Assembly (NCBI GenBank): GCA_019911805.1
Contig: JAIOJV010000077.1
Coordinates: 62,001 to 126,000, forward strand
DNA length: 64,000 bases
Direction of reading: 5' to 3'
Source: Gammaproteobacteria bacterium
GTDB taxonomy: Bacteria > Pseudomonadota > Gammaproteobacteria > Thiohalobacterales > Thiohalobacteraceae
Shown: piece after piece, positions 35,085 to 44,773 of the stretch
Layout: every line of letters begins with the position of its first letter
Numbering within the stretch: the stretch's first letter is position 1
Made by a program: the position numbers and the translations under genes
The notes under the pieces: model-generated
What the model was told of the DNA's origin: nothing
The model's input: only the letters and a program-made list of their open reading frames with translations
Database searches by the model: none

Positions 35085-35777
35085 ATGAGTGTAAATCGTC
35101 GTTTCGTGCTCAAGGGAATGGCCCTGGGCAGCATGGCTGGTCTGACCATGGGTAGTTGGGTGGGTGCTTTGTCCGGCACCACCGCCAGGCCGATCGCCAA
35201 TGCGGCAGGCCGGCCAATATTGGCGCTGATCAACGAGGGTGCGGCCGAGTCGGTTTTCCTGGACGGCGCCATGGCGGCCAGCAGTTCACGGCTGCAGGTA
35301 CAGAGGCCTGGCCGCGATCTGGGCTTCATGCTGAATTTCGAGCGCCAGTTGCGCAGTGGCCCGCCGCTGCGGGTCATTGGTTTGCTGGATGATGCCTCGG
35401 CCGCCCTGATGGTGGATATGGCGCGCAGCGCCGGCGCGCGCGTGCAATGGCTCGGGCAGCACACCGCCGAAGCCGGGTTCACCCGCCATCATCTGCTCAC
35501 TACCGACATTGCCGTGGGCTGCTCCCGGCAGTTCAGCCGCCAGCTGCATGCCTGTGGCGCTGGTTTCAGTCTGGACGAAGAGCATCACGGCGGTCCGCTG
35601 GTGCCGCGCCAGCTGACTGGGTCAGCGCGCAGAGGCAATCAGTCCGCACAGTGGGCCGCCAGTATTGGTTATCTGCTGGCTTCGCTGGGTGCGCACCCGG
35701 CCTTGACCACCCCATGGGCGCCCACTGCGGGCAAGCCGGTCACCGGCAGCTTTGTTTCTTTTTCGATCGAGGTCTGA
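35085..35777 (+). CDS. pchX: PchX-like protein of unknown function with Tat-type signal
   Basis: The 230-residue protein begins MSVNRRFVLKGMALGSMAGL, a twin-arginine-like signal, so it is probably exported folded. No cofactor motif is seen in the rest. Its name rests on position: in Pseudomonas putida the gene between pchC and pchF is pchX, of unknown function. A role in maturation of the flavocytochrome, such as export or assembly, is inference. It ends 13 bases before pchF. Confidence 0.7.
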   Translation: MSVNRRFVLKGMALGSMAGLTMGSWVGALSGTTARPIANAAGRPILALINEGAAESVFLDGAMAASSSRLQVQRPGRDLGFMLNFERQLRSGPPLRVIGLLDDASAALMVDMARSAGARVQWLGQHTAEAGFTRHHLLTTDIAVGCSRQFSRQLHACGAGFSLDEEHHGGPLVPRQLTGSARRGNQSAQWAASIGYLLASLGAHPALTTPWAPTAGKPVTGSFVSFSIEV

Positions 35778-35790
35778 AGGAGTCGGATCA

Positions 35791-37362
35791 ATGTCTGAAC
35801 AAAATACTACGGTGCTACCCAAAGGGGTGGTCCAGAAGGAATTTGACCAGGCGATCGAGAAGTTCCGCGCCTTGCTGGGCGAAGAAAACGTATTGGTCAA
35901 AGCCGACCAGCTGGTACCTTACAACAAGATCATGATGCCCGTGAAGAATGCGGCGCATGCGCCCTCAGCCGCCCTGACCGCGACCACCGTCGAGCAGATT
36001 CAGGGCGTGGTAAAGATCTGTAATGAGCATCGTATCCCGATCTGGACCATCTCCACCGGGCGTAACTTCGGTTACGGCACGGCCGCGCCGGTGGCGCGTG
36101 GCCAGGTCATCCTTGATCTGAAAAAGATGAACAAAATTATCAATATCGATCCGGTCATGTGTACCGCACTGGTCGAACCCGGCGTCACCTACGGGCAGCT
36201 GTATGACTATATCCAGGAGCATCAACTGCCGTTGATGCTGTCGTTCTCCGCACCATCGGCCATTGCCGGGCCGGTGGGCAACACCATGGACCGCGGCGTC
36301 GGCTACACGCCCTATGGCGAGCACTTCATGATGCAGTGCGGCATGGAAGTGGTCATGGCCAACGGTGCTGTCTATCGCACCGGCATGGGTGGTGTTGAGG
36401 GCAGCAATACCTGGCAGATCTTCAAGTGGGGCTATGGTCCGACGCTGGATGGTATGTTTACCCAGGCCAACTACGGTATCACTACCAAAATGGGTTTCTG
36501 GCTGATGCCCAAGCCACCGGTATACAAGCCGTTCGAGGTCATCTTCGAAAACGAAGAGGATATCGTCGAGATCGTCGATCTGTTACGTCCACTGCGGATG
36601 TCCGGGACCATTCCCAACTCAGTGGTCATCGCCAACATTCTGTGGGAAGCAAGTAGTGGCAATGTGCGCCGCTCAGCCTATACCAGCGAGCCCGGACACA
36701 CCCCCGACCGTATCCTGGAAAAAATACAGGAGGATACCGGCATGGGTGCCTGGAATCTGTACGCTGCACTGTACGGCACTCAGGAGCAGGTCGACGTGAA
36801 CTGGAAGATCGTCTCCGATGTGTTCAAAAAGCACGGCAAGGGGCGCATTGTCACCCAGGAAGAGGCTGGCGATACCCAGCCTTTCAAATACCGTGCCGAA
36901 CTGATGTCCGGCGTGCCAAACCTGCAGGAGTTTGGTCTGTACAACTGGCGCGGGGGCGGTGGCTCCATGTGGTTCGCACCGGTCAGCGAGGCTCGTGGCA
37001 GTGAGTGCCGGAAGCAGGCGGCATTGGCCAAGCGCATCCTGCACCAGTACGGCCTGGATTATGTAGGCGAGTTCATCGTCGCTCCACGCGATATGCACCA
37101 CGTCATCGATGTCCTCTACGACCGCACCAATGACGAGGAAACCAGTCGTGCCGATGCCTGCTTCAACGAGCTGCTGGATGAGTTCGAGAAGCAGGGCTAT
37201 GCGGTGTACCGTGTGAATACACGTTTTCAGGAGCGTGTGGCGCAGAGCTACGGCCCGGTCAAGCGGGATGTGGAACACGCCATCAAGCGTGCACTGGACC
37301 CGAACAACATTCTGGCGCCGGGCCGCTCGGGCATCGATCTGGACACCTATAAAAAGGCCTGA
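35791..37362 (+). CDS. pchF: 4-cresol dehydrogenase (hydroxylating) flavoprotein subunit
   Basis: The ATG at 35791 (GAAGGAGTC upstream) gives 523 residues, very close to Pseudomonas PchF. The vanillyl-alcohol-oxidase fold is evident: WTISTGRNFGYG in the FAD domain (about 84-95), GPVGNTMDRGVGYTP, and a C-terminal NNILAPGRSGID. The Tyr in GLYNWRG is residue 384, the position of the covalent FAD link in PchF. The enzyme oxidises the methyl group of p-cresol through a quinone methide to 4-hydroxybenzyl alcohol and then aldehyde, passing electrons to PchC. Related alkylphenol or eugenol hydroxylases share this fold, so the physiological substrate may be another 4-alkylphenol. Confidence 0.92.
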   Translation: MSEQNTTVLPKGVVQKEFDQAIEKFRALLGEENVLVKADQLVPYNKIMMPVKNAAHAPSAALTATTVEQIQGVVKICNEHRIPIWTISTGRNFGYGTAAPVARGQVILDLKKMNKIINIDPVMCTALVEPGVTYGQLYDYIQEHQLPLMLSFSAPSAIAGPVGNTMDRGVGYTPYGEHFMMQCGMEVVMANGAVYRTGMGGVEGSNTWQIFKWGYGPTLDGMFTQANYGITTKMGFWLMPKPPVYKPFEVIFENEEDIVEIVDLLRPLRMSGTIPNSVVIANILWEASSGNVRRSAYTSEPGHTPDRILEKIQEDTGMGAWNLYAALYGTQEQVDVNWKIVSDVFKKHGKGRIVTQEEAGDTQPFKYRAELMSGVPNLQEFGLYNWRGGGGSMWFAPVSEARGSECRKQAALAKRILHQYGLDYVGEFIVAPRDMHHVIDVLYDRTNDEETSRADACFNELLDEFEKQGYAVYRVNTRFQERVAQSYGPVKRDVEHAIKRALDPNNILAPGRSGIDLDTYKKA

Positions 37363-37475
37363 TCGTTCCGTCTATATACATAGTGAAGTTCCCAGGCCAG
37401 CTCCATAGTACGTTTCCCATCAACGAATACACTGGCAACAAACGTACACAATAGATGTAAAGCGAGGTCGGACCC

Positions 37476-38942
37476 ATGAGTGAGAACTACCGGAATTTTC
37501 ATCTGCAACTGCTGGCGGGAGAGTGGCGCGAAGGCAGCGGCGAAGAATCCCATCCTGTGGTAAACCCATATTCCGGCGAGACGTTGACTTCAATCCGCGC
37601 AGCTACCTCCGACGACCTGGATGCGACGTACCAAAAGGCCGCAGTGGCGCAGGTGGCCTGGGCAGATACGCCGGCGGCGGAGCGGGCTGCACTGATGCTG
37701 CGTGTGGTGTCGATCTTCGACGTGCGTAAAGAAGAAATCATTGCTTGGCTGGTCCGCGAGGCCGGCAGCACGCGGCTAAAAGCCACCATCGAATGGGATC
37801 TCGCCCGCACGATCACCCTGGAAGCGGCAAGTATGCCTTCCAGAGTCCAAGGCGCTACCATGAGCAGTGACATTCCAGGGAAAGAAAACGCGGTCTATCG
37901 CCGGCCATTAGGCGTTGTGGGTGTGATCAGCCCCTGGAACTTCCCACTGCATCTCTCGCAACGTTCCGTGGCGCCGGCGCTTGCCCTGGGTAATGCGGTG
38001 GTGATCAAGCCGGCAAGCGATACGCCGATCACCGGTGGCTTGTTGCTGGGCCGCATGTTTGAGGAAGCGGGCCTGCCAGCGGGTGTGCTGAGTGTGGTGA
38101 TCGGTCCGGGATCGGCCATCGGTGATGATTTCGTAGCGCATTCCATACCCTCCATGATTTCTTTTACCGGCTCAACGCCGGTCGGCAAGAACATCGGCAA
38201 GATCGCCACAAGTGGTCGTCACCTCAAAAAAGTCGCGCTGGAACTGGGTGGCAACAGCGCGTTTGTGGTGCTTGATGATGCGGATGTCGAACAGGCTGTG
38301 AAAGCGGCGGTGTTTGGCGCGTTTTTGCATCAGGGGCAGATCTGTATGGCCATCAACCGGATTATTGTCGATCAAGGCCTGTATGACCGTTTTGTTGCAG
38401 GGTTTATCACTCACGCCAGCAAGCTGAAGGTCGGCGACCCCTCGGCGGTGGAAACTGTCATCGGCCCGATCATCAATAAAGCCCAGCTCGAAGGTCTGCA
38501 GCAGAAAATTGCCAAAGCCAGAGAGCAGGGCGCAAAAGTACTCCTGGATGGCGAGATTCACGGGCAGATGGTACCGCCACACGTCTTTGGCGACGTAACG
38601 CCCGATATGGAAATCAGCCGCGAGGAAATCTTCGGCCCGCTGGTGGGTATTCAGAAAGCCCGGGACGAACAACACGCCCTGGAGCTGGCCAATGGTACGG
38701 AGTTTGGTCTCTCCAGCGCCGTATTCTCCGGTGATCTGGACAGAGGCCTGAGATTTGCCCGCAAGATCAGGGCCGGCATGACGCATGTTAACGATATGCC
38801 GGTGAATGATGAGGCACACCTGCCGTTTGGCGGTGAGAAAAATTCCGGGCTGGGCCGTTTCAACGGCGACTGGACCATCGAAGAGTTTTCCACCGTGCAG
38901 TGGGTGAGCGTGCAGCGGGTTCCGAGACAGTATCCGTTCTGA
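37476..38942 (+). CDS. aryl aldehyde dehydrogenase (4-hydroxybenzaldehyde dehydrogenase-like)
   Basis: The 488-residue protein has the ALDH landmarks: SPWNFPLHL, the NAD-binding FTGSTPVGK, catalytic Glu in LELGGN (E256) and catalytic Cys in GQICM (C290), and the C-terminal [13 protein letters not shown]. It is most like benzaldehyde or vanillin dehydrogenases. Placed directly after pchF, it should oxidise 4-hydroxybenzaldehyde to 4-hydroxybenzoate, the job of PchA. In Pseudomonas pchA is upstream of pchC; here it is downstream. Confidence 0.88.
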   Translation: MSENYRNFHLQLLAGEWREGSGEESHPVVNPYSGETLTSIRAATSDDLDATYQKAAVAQVAWADTPAAERAALMLRVVSIFDVRKEEIIAWLVREAGSTRLKATIEWDLARTITLEAASMPSRVQGATMSSDIPGKENAVYRRPLGVVGVISPWNFPLHLSQRSVAPALALGNAVVIKPASDTPITGGLLLGRMFEEAGLPAGVLSVVIGPGSAIGDDFVAHSIPSMISFTGSTPVGKNIGKIATSGRHLKKVALELGGNSAFVVLDDADVEQAVKAAVFGAFLHQGQICMAINRIIVDQGLYDRFVAGFITHASKLKVGDPSAVETVIGPIINKAQLEGLQQKIAKAREQGAKVLLDGEIHGQMVPPHVFGDVTPDMEISREEIFGPLVGIQKARDEQHALELANGTEFGLSSAVFSGDLDRGLRFARKIRAGMTHVNDMPVNDEAHLPFGGEKNSGLGRFNGDWTIEEFSTVQWVSVQRVPRQYPF

Positions 38943-39016
38943 TCGCGCTCGTGAATTGAAAGAGTCCGGGTTTTGACAGGAAACATCCGGGTTACTTGAT
39001 TGAAGAGGTCGACTTG

Positions 39017-40105
39017 ATGGACATTACAGCAGCGGTAACCCATAGCCAGGGCAAGGCGTTCGAACTGGAGCCCGTGCAGCTCGCAGACCCTGAGTTTGAC
39101 GAGATACGGGTCAGGATTGTCGCAGCCGGAGTCTGCCATACGGATGTCGTTGCGCGGGATCTCGGCATAGCACCATTCCCGATCGTACTGGGTCATGAGG
39201 GGTCCGGCGTTGTGGACGCCGTTGGTGCAGGTGTGTCTGATCTGCAAGCCGGTGATCATGTGGTGCTGTCATTTGCGCACTGTGGTAATTGCGGGCATTG
39301 CCTGACCGGCCACCCAACCGTTTGCGATACATTCAACGATCTTAACTTCGGCGGTGCTATGGACGATGGGAGCCGTCGGCTAGCTCAGGGCGAAAAGTCG
39401 CTGGCGACTTTTTTCGGCCAATCGTCATTTTCCACCTACGCCATTGCCAAGTCCAGGAATGCGGTAAAGGTCGATCCGGACGTTGATCTGGCGCTGTTGG
39501 GACCGCTGGGGTGTGGTATCCAGACCGGGGCAGGCACCATTCTGAATCGTCTCAAACCGGAATTTGGTTCCAGTGTGGTGGTCTACGGTGCCGGCGCTGT
39601 AGGTCTCAGTGCGGTTATGGCTGCCAGAATTATAGGTTGTCAGTACATCATTGCCGTTGATGTGCATGAGAGTCGTCTGACTCTGGCAAAAGAGCTTGGC
39701 GCAACCCACGTCTTCAACGGTAAAGACGTGGATGTGGTGGCGGAAGTCAAGAAATTCACCGCGGGCGGCAGTCATTATGCCGTTGAAACCACAGGGGTGC
39801 CTCAGGTTGTCAAGCAGTCATTGAATGCCTTGAGGCCGTTGGGCACCGTTGCGATTGTTGGTATCACACCCGAGGTGAATCTTGATATTCACAATGATCT
39901 GATGGCCGAAGGAAAAAGCATGATCGGTGTTATTGAAGGAGACTCTATCCCCCGCGTATTCATTCCACAGTTGATCGCGTACTACAAAGCGGGCCAGTTC
40001 CCATTCGACAAACTGATCAAATTCTATGAATTTGGACAGATCAACCAGGCGTTTGAGGACTCAGCAAACGGCATCACCATCAAGCCGGTACTGAAAATAA
40101 GTTGA
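39017..40105 (+). CDS. zinc-dependent aryl-alcohol dehydrogenase
   Basis: The ATG at 39017 has GAAGAGG upstream, giving 362 residues. The catalytic zinc ligands are C40 (GVCHTD) and H60 (LGHEGSG), and the structural zinc cysteines are in CGNCGHC-LTGHPTVC. The Rossmann motif is YGAGAVGLSA. It is closest to benzyl/aryl-alcohol dehydrogenases of the XylB type. With the pch genes it could oxidise hydroxybenzyl alcohol to the aldehyde used by the upstream ALDH. A scrap of a related gene lies at 42000-42060. Confidence 0.88.
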   Translation: MDITAAVTHSQGKAFELEPVQLADPEFDEIRVRIVAAGVCHTDVVARDLGIAPFPIVLGHEGSGVVDAVGAGVSDLQAGDHVVLSFAHCGNCGHCLTGHPTVCDTFNDLNFGGAMDDGSRRLAQGEKSLATFFGQSSFSTYAIAKSRNAVKVDPDVDLALLGPLGCGIQTGAGTILNRLKPEFGSSVVVYGAGAVGLSAVMAARIIGCQYIIAVDVHESRLTLAKELGATHVFNGKDVDVVAEVKKFTAGGSHYAVETTGVPQVVKQSLNALRPLGTVAIVGITPEVNLDIHNDLMAEGKSMIGVIEGDSIPRVFIPQLIAYYKAGQFPFDKLIKFYEFGQINQAFEDSANGITIKPVLKIS

Positions 40106-40158
40106 CGATATCCGGGGAGAAGGAAGGAGCTTGCCGCCTTACAGGCGACAGTGAGTGC

Positions 40159-41304
40159 TCAACACCGGCTATACACCTGCACATCACCAATATAATCCAG
40201 CACTCTGGCCTGCTCGTGTAAACGCCGGCTTAATTGCTCAGCATTTACAATGGCAGCGTGGCTACTACGCACAAGATCTACATGCACTTTGCCATTCAGA
40301 TAGTGCAATGTCACCTCATCCAACTCGAATGAATCAATGTCCTCAGTCCAAACTTTACGTAAGTCCCCCAGCACTTCACGTCGTAACGGCAAGTCAGCAC
40401 ACGATATCGCGATTGAATCATCTTCAGGATCGATATGCACCAGGGCATCGCTGACATCCTTATGTGCGTCAATCAACTTCAAGCGCACATACTCTGCAAT
40501 TTTGTGACCCTCGGATACACTTAAACGCTCGTTCACGACGATATGTACATCAATCAAATACACACCGCCCATGCGTCGGCTGCGTAGCATGTGAACACCC
40601 CGCACACCGTCAATCGTCTCGATGATACGCTTCAGTGCCGCAGTGGTTTTTGGTTCCATACCCGTATCGATCAATTCCTGGATAGACGACCAGGCCTGGT
40701 CCCAACCAATCTTACCGATCATCAAGGCCACCCCTACGGCAGCGAAGGCATCCAGGTAAGGCAGCCCAAGTAAGCTTCCGGCCACACCAACCAGCACGAT
40801 AATCGAAGAGATTGCATCGGAACGGTGATGCCACGCATTGGCCTTCAGTAAACTTGAATTACATGCGCGCGCGACACGTATGGTGTAATGATAGAGGCCT
40901 TCATTGGCGAAAATCGAGAGGGCGGCAATCCATAATACAATTTGGGTTGGTTGCAGCAAGGTTTCCGGGTTGAGCAAACGCTGCGCCGAATCAACCACGA
41001 TACCGATCGCCGTAATGATTAACACCACACCCAGCCCAACAGTGAAGGCAGTCTCAACCCGGGCATGCCCGTAAGGGTGCTCTTTGTCAGCGGGCCGATT
41101 ACTGTATTTGGCCGCGAACCACACCATCAGATCAGTGCTTAAGTCCGCTAAAGAATGCACCCCGTCGGCGATCAAGGCATGTGACTGACCGATTATTCCA
41201 AAAATCACTTTAAGGATGGTCAAGGCCAGATTAACGATAGCGCCTACTACACTCGTATCGCGCATCGCCTTGTCACGCGCTTGAGCAGACTGCAGATCAT
41301 CCAT
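40159..41304 (-). CDS. cation diffusion facilitator (CDF) metal efflux transporter
   Basis: The 381-residue protein has six predicted membrane helices and both metal-site patterns of CDF exporters: HSLADLSTD in helix 2 and HHRSDAISS in helix 5. The cytoplasmic C-terminal domain (about 210-380) is longer than in FieF/ZitB and holds DVHIVVNERLSVSEGH. It should export Zn, Fe, Cd or a similar divalent cation in exchange for protons. GGAGAG lies before the ATG. It converges with the alcohol dehydrogenase gene. Confidence 0.92.
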   Translation of the reverse strand: MDDLQSAQARDKAMRDTSVVGAIVNLALTILKVIFGIIGQSHALIADGVHSLADLSTDLMVWFAAKYSNRPADKEHPYGHARVETAFTVGLGVVLIITAIGIVVDSAQRLLNPETLLQPTQIVLWIAALSIFANEGLYHYTIRVARACNSSLLKANAWHHRSDAISSIIVLVGVAGSLLGLPYLDAFAAVGVALMIGKIGWDQAWSSIQELIDTGMEPKTTAALKRIIETIDGVRGVHMLRSRRMGGVYLIDVHIVVNERLSVSEGHKIAEYVRLKLIDAHKDVSDALVHIDPEDDSIAISCADLPLRREVLGDLRKVWTEDIDSFELDEVTLHYLNGKVHVDLVRSSHAAIVNAEQLSRRLHEQARVLDYIGDVQVYSRC

Positions 41305-41999
41305 TGAAAACTCTCCAAATGTTTCAATTAACCTGTTGTTCTTGTCTGATTGCAGTGATGTAACCCTTCAACCCGGTAACAATATCAAATAAATGCAAAC
41401 GATCTCTGTACTCATACAGATCACAGGTAAAATTCAGCTCATCCGCTTGGGTATGTTGCAACCATATGCGTACGTTTTGCTCAATGGTTTTGTGCTGACA
41501 ATCATTGCCATACTTAAAAAGTTATTGACCGTCTGCTCGTCATGTGGTTGCCACAGACCTTGCATACGCTTAACGGGTAGACGCATCAGCATGTATGGGT
41601 CACGAATCAAGGCCAACATGCGCTGGAAGATGGCAGTGGCCAGAAAGAGCTGACCACTACACCGATGCTGGCGCAGGACCTTGGTCGGTGTCTTTACGCG
41701 AGGTTAAATCCGACACATAAAAAGAGACTATTTGCTGGTCACCATGCCATCGATTCTCCGGCCTATCCTATGTTGATTGCATGTTACTGTATCAACCTCA
41801 CATGAACACGATGGGGGTGCTCCCACAGCTGCCCGATCGTCTACAGTATGTTATTGACAACGCTGTGCAAAGACTACCTGGCCGGTCAATGCAGTGTCGG
41901 GGGCTTTACGGGTATGACCTGGACTATGTCACTTGGTGTGGTGGCACTAATGAGCTCTCTGCGGGTTAATGGTGTTTTGATCAGAATTTCCGGCAGGCG
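41305..41999. other. gene-poor region without a supported gene
   Basis: Several 60-codon frames cross here on both strands, but none has a ribosome site or a recognised product. The region, with the alcohol-dehydrogenase scrap at its right end, looks like decayed coding DNA. Confidence 0.45.
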
Positions 42000-42060
42000 C
42001 CTCGCTTGTGAGGACTCCGCAAGCGGCGTTACCATCGAGCCCGTGCGGGAAATGAGTTGA
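42000..42060 (+). pseudogene. 3' end of a second aryl-alcohol dehydrogenase gene
   Basis: The last residues read CEDSASGVTIEPVREMS and stop, matching FEDSANGITIKPVLKIS at the end of the intact enzyme at 39017-40105 with diverged bases. Only about 18 codons remain, so it is a scar of a paralogue, not a fresh duplication. Confidence 0.65.
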
Positions 42061-42093
42061 TGGTGCCGAGGAAGAAACAAAGGAGCCCCCACC

Positions 42094-42819
42094 ATGATGG
42101 ACTGTGATCCCATTACAGGCGCCTGCCTGCTGCCCGACCCGGACAGGCCCGGCGACTCCATCGCGCCTGCCAGGAACCACGGTTGGGCCCTCCACTATAT
42201 TGGCGATCCGATGTGTTCCTGGTGCTGGGGCATCGCGCCTACCATCGACGCAATAGAGGCCTTTTGCGCAGCGGAAGGCATTGAATTCTCGCTCACCATG
42301 GGCGGCCTGCGAGCGGGTGGCGGCGACCCGTGGAACGCGGCATTCAAGGATTTTCTCCGCGACGAATGGCGCCGCATCGCCCAGGCCACCGGGCAGCCAT
42401 TCGGCTTCACACTGCTGGAGTCACCGCATTTCGACTATGACACCGAGCCCGCCTGCCGCGCCGTCGCGACCGTCAAGCTGCTGCAGGCCCGGAACCGCCT
42501 CCCGAACTCGACCACATTGAAATTCTTCTCGGCAGTGCAGCACAAATTCTATGTGGACGGACAAGACCCCAAAGTGACGGACTTCTATGCCAGCATTTGT
42601 GCCGGCCTGGGACTGGATTTTAACGAATTCGGCGCTGTGTTCGATTCGCCAGAAGCCCTGCAGGCGGTTCAACAGGAATTCGTTCGCTGTCGGCAATGGG
42701 GCGTGCGCTCCTTTCCGACGCTGTTGCTGGAGCACCATGGCCAGACAGAGCCGCTGGCCGTGGGGTATGTCACGGCAGAACAAATATTCTCCCGACTGCG
42801 GCAAAAAATCGCCACTTGA
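42094..42819 (+). CDS. DsbA-family (FrnE-like) thiol oxidoreductase
   Basis: The 241-residue protein has a thioredoxin-fold active site PMCSWCWG (C41, C44) and the cis-Pro segment near VRSFPTLLL (about 209-217), with a large helical insert between them, as in DsbA/FrnE proteins. No export signal is visible, so it is probably cytoplasmic, as FrnE is. It would catalyse disulfide exchange or isomerisation. AGGAG precedes the tandem ATGs at 42094 and 42097. Confidence 0.85.
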   Translation: MMDCDPITGACLLPDPDRPGDSIAPARNHGWALHYIGDPMCSWCWGIAPTIDAIEAFCAAEGIEFSLTMGGLRAGGGDPWNAAFKDFLRDEWRRIAQATGQPFGFTLLESPHFDYDTEPACRAVATVKLLQARNRLPNSTTLKFFSAVQHKFYVDGQDPKVTDFYASICAGLGLDFNEFGAVFDSPEALQAVQQEFVRCRQWGVRSFPTLLLEHHGQTEPLAVGYVTAEQIFSRLRQKIAT

Positions 42820-42903
42820 GTCGAATCTCACCACGCCCGAGTACCGCAGGTGCGTGATCGCTGCCGCGTACACGTCATTTTCGAATAGGGAAGGAGTTGC
42901 CTC

Positions 42904-43206
42904 ATGAGCTACCTGCTTCAGGTTGATTTTCCCTATGCTGGCCCTTGGGAACAGGCCATGACCAAAGCCATGGAGGATCTCGCACGGTCGATTGCCGAAG
43001 AGCCGGGACTTCTCTGGAAGATATGGACGGAAAACGAGGCTGCTGGCGAGGCGGGTGGCATCTATCTGTTCACGGATATTGCCAGTGCCGAAGCCTACCT
43101 GGCAATGCACACGGCGCGCCTCAAAGGCTTCGGGATCCCTCATGTGAATGGAAAGATCTTTGTTGTGAACGAAGTGCTGTCGCAGATGGATCGTGGGCCC
43201 GTTTGA
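42904..43206 (+). CDS. YdhR-like putative monooxygenase
   Basis: The 100-residue protein fits the YdhR family: LLQVDFPYAGPWE at the start, EPGLLWKIWTENEAAGEAGGIYLF in the middle and AEAYLAMHTARL near the end. YdhR has a ferredoxin-like dimeric fold related to small aromatic monooxygenases. The GGGAAGGAG ribosome site is strong. Activity is not established. Confidence 0.85.
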   Translation: MSYLLQVDFPYAGPWEQAMTKAMEDLARSIAEEPGLLWKIWTENEAAGEAGGIYLFTDIASAEAYLAMHTARLKGFGIPHVNGKIFVVNEVLSQMDRGPV

Positions 43207-43350
43207 AAAAATGCAAAGTCCAACGGCGCCAGGGCCGGCATAAGCACGACCAGCGGGTATAAATAGGCATCGATGTGTTTTGCAGAAACAATCATCGAAA
43301 TTATCGAGCCGATTCCGAAGATCAACAGCGCAAGGTCGACCAGTATCTGG
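43203..43350 (-). pseudogene. fragment of an MFS transporter gene, inverted relative to its intact relative
   Basis: Read leftward, the bases translate to LLIFGIGSIISMIVSAKHID, AYLYPLVVLMPALAP, close to a segment of the intact exporter at 43557-44762 (LLIFGIGSVISVIVSARYID, AYLRPLVV). The rest of the gene is missing. The short plus-strand frames across it are meaningless. Confidence 0.7.
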
Positions 43351-43556
43351 GGGGTCGAATTGCCGAGAGGTGCAACGTTGGCGGCTCAGTCGACTACAGT
43401 ATGTGTAAGGGCGGCGGTCTATCGGCGAAGGGCTGATATAACGTGGCGCACGTCGCCCGGGCCCGGGTAGGCCGAGTGTCCCTACAGGCGTTGAAGTAGT
43501 GCACCCTTGCTCCGACAGGGATGAAACCAGAACGAATCACAGCTACGGAGAGCGAG

Positions 43557-44762
43557 ATGTCTACAGCTTCCGCAACGGATGGAAAGCAGACCCTGCCATT
43601 GTTTGTCTTCGGCCTGATGGCCAGTGTCACTTTTGTAGGCATCCTGTCCGAGCTGGTGCCGTCGGGTATTTTGCCGCAGATGACCGCGGGGCTGGGCGTC
43701 GAGGAAAGCGACGTCGGCTTTCTGGTCGGGGTTTATGCCTTGGCTTCCGCCATTGCCGCCATTCCCCTGATCAGTGCCACTTTGGCGGTCAACCGCAAGA
43801 CGCTGCTGATGGCGCTGCTGATCGGCTTCGCGGCCTCCAATATCGTCGTCGGTCTGTCGTCATCCTATACGGTCATCATCGTCTTCCGCATCGTCGGCGG
43901 CATTTGCGCGGGCGTGATGTGGCCGATGATCGCAGCTTACGGCACGCGGCTGGTCCCCGAACACATGCATGGCAAGGCCATCACGGTCATTATGTCGGGC
44001 AACACTCTGGGTATCAGTATCGGCCTGCCGGTGATGACGACGATCGGCCTCACATTCGGCTGGCGCAGCGTCTTCCTGGTCCTGGGTGTGATTGTCGCAG
44101 TCATTGCCGTGTTGTCGTATTTCTATTTGCCTGCGGTGAAAGGTGAGAAGCTCAGCAGGAGCAATTCGCCCCTGACGGTACTGAAAATGCCCTCGATCCT
44201 GATCGTGCTGCTGCTGACCTTCCTGTCAGTCGCGGCCCACTACGGCATCTACACCTACATTACCCTGCTGGTGGAGATGATCGGCTTCACAGGCGGCATC
44301 GGCCTGGCACTGCTGATCTTTGGAATCGGCTCGGTCATCTCGGTCATTGTTTCCGCAAGATATATCGACGCATATCTGCGTCCTCTGGTCGTCAGCATGC
44401 TCGCCATTGGTGCGATTTCCATGGCCATGTTTCTGGCCTTCAGGGGAACGATCGTCATTTCGCATGCCGCGTTTTTTCTCTGGGGCCTGGCCTTCGGCCC
44501 GCTGGTGACAATGTATCAGACCGCCGTCAGCAAACAGGTCGAGAACGGCAAGGATGTCGCGACTTCATTGCAATCCAGCGTCTTCAACTTGTCGATCATG
44601 ATCGCCACCTGGGTCGGTGGTATGTTCCTGAATGATTTTCCGACATCTGGCGTCAGGCACATCGTGGTCATGTCACTGGTCTGTTTCGTTCTGGCCATCA
44701 TCATCGCATTCCTGTCCAAACGCACCCTGCGGTCTTCACCAGCGGCAGTGGTCAATCCGTGA
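43557..44762 (+). CDS. MFS drug/sugar efflux transporter (DHA1-like)
   Basis: The ATG at 43557 has GGAGAG upstream and gives 401 residues; an ATG at 43521 would add 12. Twelve hydrophobic segments are seen. The fold of the first half is evident from LVPSGILPQMTAGLG, the VYALASAIAAIPL helix and the RIVGGICAGVMWPMI helix, which fit DHA1 exporters of the AraJ/YdeA type. It should export a small molecule by proton antiport. The next gene, a deaminase, starts 11 bases downstream, suggesting cotranscription. Confidence 0.85.
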   Translation: MSTASATDGKQTLPLFVFGLMASVTFVGILSELVPSGILPQMTAGLGVEESDVGFLVGVYALASAIAAIPLISATLAVNRKTLLMALLIGFAASNIVVGLSSSYTVIIVFRIVGGICAGVMWPMIAAYGTRLVPEHMHGKAITVIMSGNTLGISIGLPVMTTIGLTFGWRSVFLVLGVIVAVIAVLSYFYLPAVKGEKLSRSNSPLTVLKMPSILIVLLLTFLSVAAHYGIYTYITLLVEMIGFTGGIGLALLIFGIGSVISVIVSARYIDAYLRPLVVSMLAIGAISMAMFLAFRGTIVISHAAFFLWGLAFGPLVTMYQTAVSKQVENGKDVATSLQSSVFNLSIMIATWVGGMFLNDFPTSGVRHIVVMSLVCFVLAIIIAFLSKRTLRSSPAAVVNP

Positions 44763-44773
44763 AGGAGAAAGAC

